From: Candidatus Heimdallarchaeota archaeon LC_3
Lineage (GTDB): Archaea; Asgardarchaeota; Heimdallarchaeia; Hodarchaeales; LC-3
Assembly (NCBI GenBank): GCA_001940645.1
Contig: MDVS01000048.1
Coordinates: 62,001 to 126,000 of the forward strand
Reading direction: 5' to 3'
Length of the DNA stretch: 64,000 nucleotides
Made by a program: the position numbers and the translations under genes. Shown piece after piece: positions 1 through 9,146 of the stretch. How positions within the stretch are numbered: the first letter of the stretch is position 1; the number at the start of each line of letters is the position of its first letter. Below the pieces are notes generated by a model. The model was not told the DNA's origin. It made no database searches and worked only from the letters and a program-made list of their open reading frames with translations.

Positions 1-406
1 CATAAGTTTTTCTTGTTCGGTAAGCTTCTAGTAGTATCTCTCTCCATTCGTCATCTGATAAATCAAGAGAATAATTGGAGGATTTTATTCGATCGTTAGT
101 ATCTAATATTTCAAACACACGGTCATATGTTAAAGGTTTTTTTGTGATAATAAAATTTTGTTTAGTTTTTGGTTCTGTGTACTGATTATTACTCGAAAAG
201 AGAGATGAGTGAATTTTTACTTCAGATATTTGATATATTTTATCCAAACAGACTTTAAATAAGTATTGTAATGCTATAGGATCTAATTCTAGTCTAATTT
301 GTTCATTATTAGATGTTTTTATTAATAATTTATCGTTCTCTATTCCCACATAAGCTTTTTGATTGTTTTGGAAAAGAATCTCTAAATTAGGAGTAGAAAT
401 GGTCAT
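1..406 (-). CDS. Hypothetical protein, 3' part cut by window edge
   Basis: An open minus-strand frame runs from an ATG at 406-404 to the left edge without a stop, giving at least 135 codons. The visible protein starts MTISTPNLEILFQ and contains the acidic stretch LSDDEWREILLEAYRTRK near the edge. No signal peptide, membrane segment or known motif was recognised. An in-frame TAA lies a few codons upstream of the ATG, so the start cannot be far away. It is transcribed in the same direction as the MobA-like gene but lies downstream of it after about 160 bases. The function is unknown. Coding status rests on the long open frame and ordinary residue composition. Confidence 0.55.
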   Translation of the reverse strand, partial: MTISTPNLEILFQNNQKAYVGIENDKLLIKTSNNEQIRLELDPIALQYLFKVCLDKIYQISEVKIHSSLFSSNNQYTEPKTKQNFIITKKPLTYDRVFEILDTNDRIKSSNYSLDLSDDEWREILLEAYRTRKTY

Positions 407-565
407 TAATAGATCTTGTTTCAATTTTGATTAGTAGTTGATAAGTATTTCAGGGAATGAGACAGACAGTTGAAAGTAGATTTATTAAAATTCTAACACA
501 TAGATTGGTAACAAACGCGATTCTGACACTTCTAATTTAGCATCCTAAACATTACCCTGATTGAA

Positions 566-1561
566 TCATAAATTAAATGAGAATTCATTCATAGATTCTA
601 GTATTTCTGCTTTATCTTCCTCGTTAGATTCTTCCATTCTTAAATAATCTTTTCCACAGTGTAGAGCAATAATTCTATTTTTATTTTTCCAATATTTCCA
701 ATCTAAAAATGCTAATTCATTAATAGATAAATTTTTCCCCTTTATCATTTGTAATTCGATCATTCTTTTAAGTAAAAAATACTGAGAATTATTATAAAGT
801 AATTTCACATCATCTGCATTTCTAATTTTTTTCAAATCATCATTTAGAGAACAAAACCGTTTTATTTGAATTAATTGCTTATTACCAGTTAGTTGTATAA
901 CGGTACTTGAATGTGCTAAATTTAAGTCATCCATGGTATTTATTCCTATAAGTGATTTTTGTTCTCCTATGTTTGAGGGAGTTATAAATGTAATATCCGG
1001 AATTACCCTATAGACATCAGTAATCCGATTAAATGTATAAAGAGAATAATTAGTTAATGTTGATTTAGTGGTAACAAATATTTGAGGTTCAAAATGAAAT
1101 CCATCTGGTTTCTCATTGTTATATAATGAAACTATATTTGATTTACTTAATTTTGATTCTAACTCAAGAAAAAGATTAGCGTTAATGAAAGGATGATCTG
1201 AAGGGATCCACCATATAATTTCTGTTTGACAATGATCTATTGCTGTTAATAATCCTCGTAATGGTCCCGAAATTTGGGAATTCTTATCATCAACTAACAA
1301 TTTTATCTTTTTTAGTGAAAATTTTAATGAAGACTTTAAAGAAGCCAACTTCGTCTCAAAAAAAAGAAATTCTTCATCATTACGAGTTACAATGATGATT
1401 TCATTAACCATTTGCCCTAAATTGATTAAATTATGTATAATTATTGACTCTTTATCAATGACGATCCAAGATTTACTAAAATTTGAATCTAAAGACTCTT
1501 TTAGTCTCTTACTTTCTCCTCCAGTATTTATTATTAAAGTTCTTTCAAATTTATAAGACAA
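566..1561 (-). CDS. MobA-like nucleotidyltransferase (NTP transferase fold)
   Basis: The 331-aa protein has the layout of the MobA/GT-A nucleotidyltransferase family. A glycine-rich N-terminal loop (INTGGESKRL, residues about 12-21) replaces the usual LAGGxSxRMG. A GPLRGLLTAI segment near residue 100 matches GPLAGI of MobA. IPSDHPFI near residue 120 carries the metal-binding Asp region. A GINTMDDL motif near residue 210 matches the C-terminal NTxxDL of the family. MobA attaches GMP to molybdopterin, which would fit the molybdopterin formate dehydrogenase 12 kb away, but other members transfer nucleotides to sugars or cofactors. The last roughly 110 residues are extra compared with MobA (about 190-200 aa) and unassigned. 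ATG start. Family confident; substrate unknown. Confidence 0.6.
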   Translation of the reverse strand: MSYKFERTLIINTGGESKRLKESLDSNFSKSWIVIDKESIIIHNLINLGQMVNEIIIVTRNDEEFLFFETKLASLKSSLKFSLKKIKLLVDDKNSQISGPLRGLLTAIDHCQTEIIWWIPSDHPFINANLFLELESKLSKSNIVSLYNNEKPDGFHFEPQIFVTTKSTLTNYSLYTFNRITDVYRVIPDITFITPSNIGEQKSLIGINTMDDLNLAHSSTVIQLTGNKQLIQIKRFCSLNDDLKKIRNADDVKLLYNNSQYFLLKRMIELQMIKGKNLSINELAFLDWKYWKNKNRIIALHCGKDYLRMEESNEEDKAEILESMNEFSFNL

Positions 1562-1707
1562 AATATATACCTTTGGAACAAATAAGATAACTTCAATGAA
1601 TAAAATAGTTTCTATTGTTTGTTATTAAGTTACTTTATTCAAGTTTTCATTATCTCGAAATTTGATAATATCTTCATTCTTATTTTTTATGAATATAAAA
1701 GATTGAA

Positions 1708-2268
1708 TTATTCCTTAGAAAGATAATATCGACAGATATTTTCAAAAATAGCTTTTATATTTTCACCTGTTAGTGCAGATGTTTCATAAAAAGGAATATC
1801 CTGTTTGAAGTCCTCTGCAAGTGATTTTACTAATTCAATTCCATCTTCGTTCATTATCATATCATTATTATCTTCAATTCTTAAATCAATTTTGTTAGCT
1901 ACAACTATAACAACCGTATTCTGAAAACCACAATGTTTTAAAAATTCTTCAATCCAATGACGAACATTCTCAAAGCTGATGCGATTTTTGATATCATACA
2001 TAACAATACCAGCATGAGAACCACCATAAAACGATTTTCTGACTTGTGAATAAGTTGGTTGTCCACCAACATCCCAAATTTGAAGTTTAATATTTTTATC
2101 GTTAAATTTTATATCTTGAAGAGAAAAATCAACACCTAAAGTGGGCATTAAATCAGATTCAAACTCTTTTCCGATATACTTGTATCTTAAAGAAGTTTTT
2201 CCGACAGTTGAATCACCTAACAAAACAACTTTAAGTGCTTCAGGACTTTTATCATTTGAATTTTGCAT
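1708..2268 (-). CDS. Ras-superfamily small GTPase (Rab/Arf-like, Asgard type)
   Basis: This 186-aa single-domain GTPase has every G box: P-loop GDSTVGKTS (residues about 18-26), switch I Thr in MPTLGVDF, DVGGQ as G3, NKID as G4 and ETSA as G5. The G3 box pairs a Rab/Ras-like body with a double-Gly form (DVGGQ) more usual in Arf and Roco proteins; the catalytic Gln is present. The C-terminus (YYLSKE) has no prenylation cysteine and the N-terminus (MQNSND) has no myristoylation glycine, so membrane attachment, if any, must use a partner. Large families of such GTPases are typical of Asgard archaea. The next gene upstream encodes a membrane protein with a longin-like tail, a domain type that often works with small GTPases; a link is inference. 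Confidence 0.92.
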   Translation of the reverse strand: MQNSNDKSPEALKVVLLGDSTVGKTSLRYKYIGKEFESDLMPTLGVDFSLQDIKFNDKNIKLQIWDVGGQPTYSQVRKSFYGGSHAGIVMYDIKNRISFENVRHWIEEFLKHCGFQNTVVIVVANKIDLRIEDNNDMIMNEDGIELVKSLAEDFKQDIPFYETSALTGENIKAIFENICRYYLSKE

Positions 2269-2359
2269 GAAAATCGTAACTAATCCTATTAAGATAAGGA
2301 AAAAAATTAACTGACTTAATACTTATTATACAATTTATTAGGTTTTATGAATTACCCCT

Positions 2360-5300
2360 TTATTTGACATTTGATTGACTTAATTTTTTTACGAAAGCCT
2401 TTTTCAAGGCTGAACTCCATATTAATTCAAAAATTTTATCTGATTTCATATCGAATGCGTGAATTAATACTTCTCTTACGGATTGTATCGTAAATGAAGG
2501 TAATTTATCAATTTGCTGTTTGAAATTTCTATATTCCTCGTTTACTTTATTTAAGTTCAATTTGTGAACTTTACCTCTAATAGATGTATGCCATAATAAG
2601 AATTTAGTCAATAAAAATTGGTTATGTGATAAATCATCATTATTGGCATGAGTATTTGGAAAAATTGAAAATTTATCTAATAAAACGAGAGGTAAATGTT
2701 TACTAACAGCATTCTCAGCTGGAATTTGAATTAAATCATCAATTAATCGTTTATTAACCTTTTGTTTTAATGCTTGTTTTAATTCTTTATGCGCTTTTAA
2801 TTGTATATCTTGTAACCATTTTGATACGGTTGCGCTGGTAAAGGTAATAAAAATTATGTCATCAGATTTTGTAGTTAGCATATTTAACGTTCTATCTGAC
2901 GATTGTTCAGTTTTTGAAATAATTTCTTCTTTAATTTCTTCTCCCATTTGCATTTGAGATACTAATTCACCTCTAACGGTTGTAGTAGCACTAATATATC
3001 CTGAAAGCATTAGAGGATCAATATTAAATTGAGGATTCACTGATGATTTTTTGACAAGAATTGGTAATCCATTACTGGTTTGGATGTTTATCATAAATAT
3101 TTTTTCAATTTCGTCTAATTTTCTTGAACATTCTTGAATATAGTGAGCTTTTCTTTTTCTCATTAAAATGACGGCTCTGACGATTAAAATGATGCCTATA
3201 ATCGAAATTATTCCAATAATAATGTATAAATAGAAAATTTCAAATGAACTTGGCTGTGTTTTAATGAAAAGAAGCTGATTATTAAAGGATGTCTCAATAA
3301 TTAAATTAGAATTATCTGAAGCAAAAATTTCCCAGTGAAATGTTCCTGAATCTGTAACTGAAATACTAACTACATATAAGCTTCCATTAAAAGCCATTAG
3401 TGCACTTTTCAATTCATTAACTGAACTTAACCTTGCTGAAGATTTAACAGATTCAAATGAGTAAAATACCTTAACCTCTGAAACATCAGATCCAATATCT
3501 GAAACATCTGCCCAAACTAATATAGTGAAATCGTCTAGTTGTATTGCTCCTGTTTCATGAATAGTGGGAGCCCATTTATCAGGCATCAGAATAGCACTAG
3601 CACCTATAGAGTTACTTACGAAACCGTCTCCAAATTTAGATTCTTCTTTTATAGAAATATTGTAGGCAAAATTGTGCTGATAGGGAATACTTAACCTGAA
3701 AACAAAGTGACTCCCATTATAGATCATTGTTTGATTGATCCAAGAATCATCAGTAGTATTGTCGAATACTGTAATGTTTACCTGCATTTTTGATTTATCT
3801 ACAAAAGGAAAATCAATGTCGATCCAAAATTTTGCTTGATTAAGATATCTTTGGTCATATTCAACACCATAGTCAATAATTTCAGGTCCAATTGTTAAAA
3901 AAAATGGCTCTGAATAAGTGGGTGTTTGAAATATATTACCTTCATTGTCTGTTGCTAATATATTAAATGGAATTGAATCACCAGGTTCAAATCCCGAAAT
4001 AAGAATTGTATAATAATTCCCTGTTCCATTCCAAATCATTGTTTCTGAAAAGTATTGTTGAAAAATATATTCAAGAATTATAGAATTATTTCCATCTGGT
4101 AATCCACTTCCATACATATCTTCAACAATATTAGCCCAAATTGTTATACTTCCATTCTTATGATTAATAACACCAAATTCATTTATCTTTGGTGGAGCAT
4201 AATCTGAAATAAGAAATTCTTTAGTTAAGTTTCCTATATTTCCCGCATTATCGTTGGTAAAAACTTGAATTACTATGGTCTCGCCATAAAAGAAGCTTTG
4301 GGTATATGAATAAGTAAATAACGATTCATAATGCATTTCGTACATATTTACAGATTGGTTTGTTGTTATTTTTACTTGAAAAGTGTTATTAATAAAATTT
4401 GTTTCACCATAAGGGTCAGTTGCAGAAGCACGTATTGTGGTTTCACCATCATTTATTGTAGAATTTTCAATACTAAAAATAACTATTGGTCTAACCATAT
4501 CAGTAAGAGATATATTTAAATATTGATCAGGGGTAGGAACAAAGTAATTATTATTAGTATCATTTGCTATTATGTAATACCAGATATTTGATGGTCGAAA
4601 ACTTAGATCTCGAATTGTTATACTAAAATATGTACCATTTTGATCAATCATATCTAGTTTAGTCCAACTTCCAAAGAAATCCTGAGTATAAAATAAAACT
4701 GCACTAGTTTGATTACTTGGCCAATCTGTTATTAGACTTGAAAATTCAACAGTTCCGTTTCCATATTCTTGAACTCCATAATTAACAATAGGTTTAATAG
4801 TATCATCGATAGTAAAGTTTCCATGCAGATTCCCAATAGCGAGATTGTCTGCATAGTCCCGAGCAGAAATAATGTAAGAAACAACATCACTAAAATTAAA
4901 TTGATAATTTAAAGCGAATACAATAGATCCAAGAGGTATCATAGGGATTGTTGAATTTTTTCCATTAATAATAAGTGTTATATCAACACTACTGATATTA
5001 ACTCCACTTTGATAAATATTCCAATCATCGATAAAAGCTGTTATTTCAACAAATCCATATTCATGTGTATTGAAGGTATCTGTAACTCCGTAAATATGGG
5101 GAGCTTGAGAATCGGAAAGAATTATAATTAAATAATCAGGCAAAGGACTCAGACTTCCATTTGCTAGTCCTGCTTCGTTACCAACCACATCAATTGCGGA
5201 GTAGATCGTAAAATTTAGAAATCCACTAATTCCAAATTCAGCAGAATATGTCCAAAATCCTGATGAAGGCTCGAAAACCATGCTGAAATCAGAATTATTA

Positions 5301-6850
5301 ATTCTGATCAATACTTGATGGACTGAACTTTGATTATCAGTAATATTTGCGTAAAAAAAGATTGTTCCATTACCAAAGATAGTGGAATTGTATTCATGTA
5401 TAGTAGGAGCGGTTTTATCAGCCAAATTAACTGTTTGATTAGATGAGAAAGCTATATTTCCTGCAAGATCAATAGCTGTGATATTATAATAAATGATTAT
5501 GTCTGAACCAGGAATACCTAATAAAGATGTATCATTAAAATATCGAATTCCATTAGTTGTAACCATTTGGGAGGAATTGTCTCTAATTATTGACCCATTT
5601 GTTCCGTTAACAACTGTAATATTCAGAGTTACAATAGAAATACCACTTACATCAAATACATCAGCTGCAAATGTATCATTCGTGTCAAAAAAATCAACAT
5701 TTTGAATTAAAGGAGGTGAATCATCTATATAATCATCGATGATAATCGAATAAATAAAATTTCTTTGTGTTTCATAAGTTTTTGATCCATAAATACCCAG
5801 ATTAATTAAGCTATTATTTATTGTACCTTGAAAATCAGCTGAAATATTGTAAATACCATAAGGGATACCTGAAAAAGAAGTTGAACCTGATATTGAGGAA
5901 TTCGACCAATTTTGTAATGTATTTAAGTTAATTAAAGTTACATTTGTATTTTCTAGAGGCTCGCTGTTGAGATCAGTAACATCTACTTGGATGTTTGCAG
6001 AACCATTATTGTCATCATAAAGCACCCAATGAAGTGATGTGTTAAATAATTTCCAGCCATCTGAAGTCAGATGACTTCCATCTCCCCCTGACCAGAAGAC
6101 TCTACGCTCATAAGCTGGAATACCATACCAATCCAATTTTCCACGATCCAAAGCAATTAAGGTTCTTCTTGGTGCTGATGCAGAGATTGTTGCTGTAAGA
6201 CTGGTTATTTCATCTATTCGGGTTAAAGTATAATCCTTGAGATAATTTATTGGTAAAGAAGCATTATATATAGTAACTGTTGGAGAAGGCGATCCTTCAA
6301 GAATATAATGGGACGATGTATTAACTAATTTAATATCAGTCTGACTTGTTAGAACGCCTCTTGTATTGGATAGTCTAAACTCATCGTGACTAAAAACCTC
6401 CATAGTTAAAATTGGGACAGTGATATTTGAAAGTGAATTAACAACATTATCTTCAGCAATTGATTGGGATATCACCACAGCATCATAATTTGAATAGGGA
6501 TAAGAATTATTATCTGAATGCAGTGTTACAATGTACCCTAATGTATTTGTCATGTAATCATAAAATGGTTGATCATAATTTGAATGTGGTGCTGTTTCAT
6601 CGTCTACAATAAATAAAATGCTTGGTGTTTGAAAAAATTGAAGAGATTTTCGAATATCATTACGAGAAACTTCTGAAGATGTGTTTTCTGGAGTATTAGA
6701 TTTTGATTCTTCAAAATTAGTATTATCATTAATTTGGAATATAGCATTTTGGTTTAATAAAGGTAAAATAAATAGCAAAATTACTAGAAAATTGATAATT
6801 TTCCTTTTTTTGGTTTGCCTACAAAGCCAATGCATATTATCAATTCTCAC
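2360..6850 (-). CDS. Receptor-like surface protein with cytoplasmic longin-like domain
   Basis: The 1496-aa protein has an N-terminal hydrophobic segment (IINFLVILLFILPLL, about 18-33), a ThuA/amidotransferase-like region (about 70-280; ILFIVDDE, YDAVVISQ), a carboxypeptidase-regulatory-like beta domain (about 285-370), and then many cadherin/Ig-like modules of about 100 aa, several beginning with PxI and ending in 'ATDxxGN'. N-x-S/T sequons are very frequent, which fits an extracellular location. One strong membrane segment (about 1205-1229, followed by MRKRK) leads to about 265 cytoplasmic residues. These begin with a longin/roadblock-like pattern: FMINIQTSNGLPILVKK, then DPLMLSGYISA. So an outside adhesive or ligand-binding region is tied to an inside module of the kind that binds small GTPases. 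The ligand is unknown. Confidence 0.8.
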   Translation of the reverse strand: MRIDNMHWLCRQTKKRKIINFLVILLFILPLLNQNAIFQINDNTNFEESKSNTPENTSSEVSRNDIRKSLQFFQTPSILFIVDDETAPHSNYDQPFYDYMTNTLGYIVTLHSDNNSYPYSNYDAVVISQSIAEDNVVNSLSNITVPILTMEVFSHDEFRLSNTRGVLTSQTDIKLVNTSSHYILEGSPSPTVTIYNASLPINYLKDYTLTRIDEITSLTATISASAPRRTLIALDRGKLDWYGIPAYERRVFWSGGDGSHLTSDGWKLFNTSLHWVLYDDNNGSANIQVDVTDLNSEPLENTNVTLINLNTLQNWSNSSISGSTSFSGIPYGIYNISADFQGTINNSLINLGIYGSKTYETQRNFIYSIIIDDYIDDSPPLIQNVDFFDTNDTFAADVFDVSGISIVTLNITVVNGTNGSIIRDNSSQMVTTNGIRYFNDTSLLGIPGSDIIIYYNITAIDLAGNIAFSSNQTVNLADKTAPTIHEYNSTIFGNGTIFFYANITDNQSSVHQVLIRINNSDFSMVFEPSSGFWTYSAEFGISGFLNFTIYSAIDVVGNEAGLANGSLSPLPDYLIIILSDSQAPHIYGVTDTFNTHEYGFVEITAFIDDWNIYQSGVNISSVDITLIINGKNSTIPMIPLGSIVFALNYQFNFSDVVSYIISARDYADNLAIGNLHGNFTIDDTIKPIVNYGVQEYGNGTVEFSSLITDWPSNQTSAVLFYTQDFFGSWTKLDMIDQNGTYFSITIRDLSFRPSNIWYYIIANDTNNNYFVPTPDQYLNISLTDMVRPIVIFSIENSTINDGETTIRASATDPYGETNFINNTFQVKITTNQSVNMYEMHYESLFTYSYTQSFFYGETIVIQVFTNDNAGNIGNLTKEFLISDYAPPKINEFGVINHKNGSITIWANIVEDMYGSGLPDGNNSIILEYIFQQYFSETMIWNGTGNYYTILISGFEPGDSIPFNILATDNEGNIFQTPTYSEPFFLTIGPEIIDYGVEYDQRYLNQAKFWIDIDFPFVDKSKMQVNITVFDNTTDDSWINQTMIYNGSHFVFRLSIPYQHNFAYNISIKEESKFGDGFVSNSIGASAILMPDKWAPTIHETGAIQLDDFTILVWADVSDIGSDVSEVKVFYSFESVKSSARLSSVNELKSALMAFNGSLYVVSISVTDSGTFHWEIFASDNSNLIIETSFNNQLLFIKTQPSSFEIFYLYIIIGIISIIGIILIVRAVILMRKRKAHYIQECSRKLDEIEKIFMINIQTSNGLPILVKKSSVNPQFNIDPLMLSGYISATTTVRGELVSQMQMGEEIKEEIISKTEQSSDRTLNMLTTKSDDIIFITFTSATVSKWLQDIQLKAHKELKQALKQKVNKRLIDDLIQIPAENAVSKHLPLVLLDKFSIFPNTHANNDDLSHNQFLLTKFLLWHTSIRGKVHKLNLNKVNEEYRNFKQQIDKLPSFTIQSVREVLIHAFDMKSDKIFELIWSSALKKAFVKKLSQSNVK

Positions 6851-6968
6851 TTAATCCAATATATTTTATTAGGGAAAATTATTTTGCCTAAATCTTGATT
6901 ATTTCTGAGCCTGTAATAGATGATTTAATAATCAGAATAACAAAATAATTATGCTGAGATAATTGGTT

Positions 6969-8180
6969 TTAATAAAAAGCTGAAAAATTATTAATTCTCT
7001 CAATTCCTTCCATTGCTTGCTCCATTGAAACATTTCCAAAAGATATTCTTACATTTTTTTTCCATTGAACTCCAAATGCAGATCCTGGAAGTATTAAGAC
7101 TCCTTCTTGTCTTACTAAATTTTCTACAAATTGGTCAGAATTTTTATTACTTGGTAAAAAAAGCTTTGGAAAAATGTAAAAAGCTGATTGGCCAGTCGAT
7201 GAGTTTTTATCTAACTTAAAGAAAGAGTTATCAATTAAATTATTCATCAAATACATTCTTACTTCGTTTATCTTTTGGATTTTTTCTTCTAACCAATTAA
7301 TGCCATCAGACCATTTTAGGCATGCTTCTCCCAATAATTGTGACGGTACTGGACTGGAAACTACTATTGTATCTTGAATTTTTAGCAAAGACTCATTCAA
7401 AGACATTGGATAAATGAGATACCCTAATCGCCAACCAGCCATCCCCCATGCTTTCGAAAAAGATCGAACAATTATTATCCTGTCTTTACAATTATTTTCT
7501 ATTGCCCCAGCACTATAAAAAGGGCCAGTTATGTCTGTGTTATATATAAACTCAGCATATGTTTCATCAGATAAAAACCATAAATATGGATGTTTCTCTA
7601 AAAGACCAAAGATTTTTAGTAAGGTTTCTTTTGTTTCAAGAACACCTGTTGGATTATTCGGATTGACATAAATTAATAACTTTGTCCTTGATGTAATTGA
7701 CTTTTCTAACTCCTCAATATCTATTGTTAACGATTCAATATTTACTGGAACTAAATTGAGTTTTAATCCTTCCATAGCAATAGCCATTTCATGATTGAAA
7801 TAGAAAGGTGAAAATATTATTACTTCATCACCCGGAGAACATAGAGCTTTAATTGCATTATAACATGCTTGATTTGCTCCAGCTGTTATCATGATTTCCT
7901 TATTTGGATTTAATTCTGGTAATTGATATCTTTTTCTTTCGAATTCTGCTATTGTTTCCCTTAATGATGATAGTCCTTGGTCTAAATTATATCGATGAAC
8001 AAAATGGTCGGGATTTTTCCATTCATCAAGAGTCTTCTCTAAAATGTATTTAGGGGGACCAAAAAAAGCGACTCCCTGACCAAAAGATATTAATTTTTTA
8101 TCTTTAGGAGCTAGAGATAATGCTTGACTAGCGATTTGAACAATAGGAGGAAATTTTACCTTTTTTATTAATTCAGACAT
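6969..8180 (-). CDS. PLP-dependent aminotransferase, class I/II
   Basis: The 403-aa protein is a fold-type I aminotransferase of the aspartate aminotransferase group. YVNPNNPTGV (about 170-180) holds the conserved Asn-Pro that contacts PLP. SDETYAEF carries the Asp/Tyr pair that holds the pyridine ring. SFSKAWGMAGWRLGY (about 243-257) holds the Schiff-base Lys. Near the C-terminus KKNVRISFGN carries the Arg that binds the substrate carboxylate. Length is normal. ATG start. It is a single gene with its own intergenic spaces and lies divergently from the HAD gene with about 70 bases between. The amino acid substrate cannot be told from motifs. Confidence 0.93.
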   Translation of the reverse strand: MSELIKKVKFPPIVQIASQALSLAPKDKKLISFGQGVAFFGPPKYILEKTLDEWKNPDHFVHRYNLDQGLSSLRETIAEFERKRYQLPELNPNKEIMITAGANQACYNAIKALCSPGDEVIIFSPFYFNHEMAIAMEGLKLNLVPVNIESLTIDIEELEKSITSRTKLLIYVNPNNPTGVLETKETLLKIFGLLEKHPYLWFLSDETYAEFIYNTDITGPFYSAGAIENNCKDRIIIVRSFSKAWGMAGWRLGYLIYPMSLNESLLKIQDTIVVSSPVPSQLLGEACLKWSDGINWLEEKIQKINEVRMYLMNNLIDNSFFKLDKNSSTGQSAFYIFPKLFLPSNKNSDQFVENLVRQEGVLILPGSAFGVQWKKNVRISFGNVSMEQAMEGIERINNFSAFY

Positions 8181-8250
8181 TAATTAATAATTATTGCGAT
8201 GTTTTCTTAATTATGATTGCTGAAATTCTAATATAAACCAATAACAAAAC

Positions 8251-9033
8251 ATGATGATTATGCCTGAATCTGAGTTATTTGGATTTAAATCAACATTAAT
8301 GTTTGATTTTGATAACACACTACTGTTAATGGATGAAGATAAATTTATTAAAACCTATTTTTCTCTTGTTGCTAAAAAATTCGAAAAGGAAATCCCGTTG
8401 GAAGATTTTTTTCGATATATGAGTCAATCTACCTTATCAATGACATCGAATAAAGAACAAAAGATGACTAATGATGAAAAATTTTTAAAAGACTTCGAAT
8501 TAATGACCAAAATTGATCGAGAAGTTATAATAAGTCGTTTTTCAGATTTTTATCTGAAAGAATTTAGTTTAGTACAGAATGTAACAAAGCCACATCCTTT
8601 TGGTTTTTCTACAATCGAAAAAGCAATGAAAAAGGGATACAAAATTGTAATTGCTAGCAATCCCTTTTATCCTGAAATGGTTTCTGATATTAGATTAGGA
8701 TGGGCAGGCCTGGAAAATTTTAAAAATGATATTGCATTAATTACTACTAGCGACCTAATGCACTTTACAAAACCCGATATTAATTATTATAAAGAAATTT
8801 TGGAATTGATTGATGAAAAACCAGAAAATTGTATAATGATCGGAAACGACTACTTAAATGACGGTATAGCTTCTGTAATAGGAATTGATGTATTCTTATT
8901 AGATGGAACTGAATTAAATAATTCGATGGCTGAACCGCATTTTTTAGATGAAGAGTCTAAAAGACTTGTTGGTAATAAAAAATTCGATATCAGATATTCT
9001 GGGACTTTAAAATATTTTTTTGAATCTCTTTAA
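8251..9033 (+). CDS. HAD-superfamily hydrolase
   Basis: The 260-aa protein carries the four HAD motifs. Motif I is FDFDNTL (about residues 19-25), giving the nucleophilic and the acid/base Asp. IVIASNPF is in the motif II region, with Ser/Asn. The motif III Lys is in TKPDINYY. Motif IV is GNDYLNDG, giving the Mg-binding acids. The segment between motifs I and II is a helical cap (C1 type). Family members are mostly phosphatases of small metabolites, and the substrate is not identifiable here. There are alternative ATGs at codons 2 and 4 (8254 and 8260); the first is used here. It is divergent from the aminotransferase. Confidence 0.88.
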   Translation: MMIMPESELFGFKSTLMFDFDNTLLLMDEDKFIKTYFSLVAKKFEKEIPLEDFFRYMSQSTLSMTSNKEQKMTNDEKFLKDFELMTKIDREVIISRFSDFYLKEFSLVQNVTKPHPFGFSTIEKAMKKGYKIVIASNPFYPEMVSDIRLGWAGLENFKNDIALITTSDLMHFTKPDINYYKEILELIDEKPENCIMIGNDYLNDGIASVIGIDVFLLDGTELNNSMAEPHFLDEESKRLVGNKKFDIRYSGTLKYFFESL

Positions 9034-9146
9034 TTTTACTTTTTGAAAATTTCTTGAATTTTCCCAACAATAGTTATAAGGCAATAGCCATAAAAAAAAA
9101 GAGTTAATGACAATATTTAACTATTTTTACACGAGTGTGATATAAA

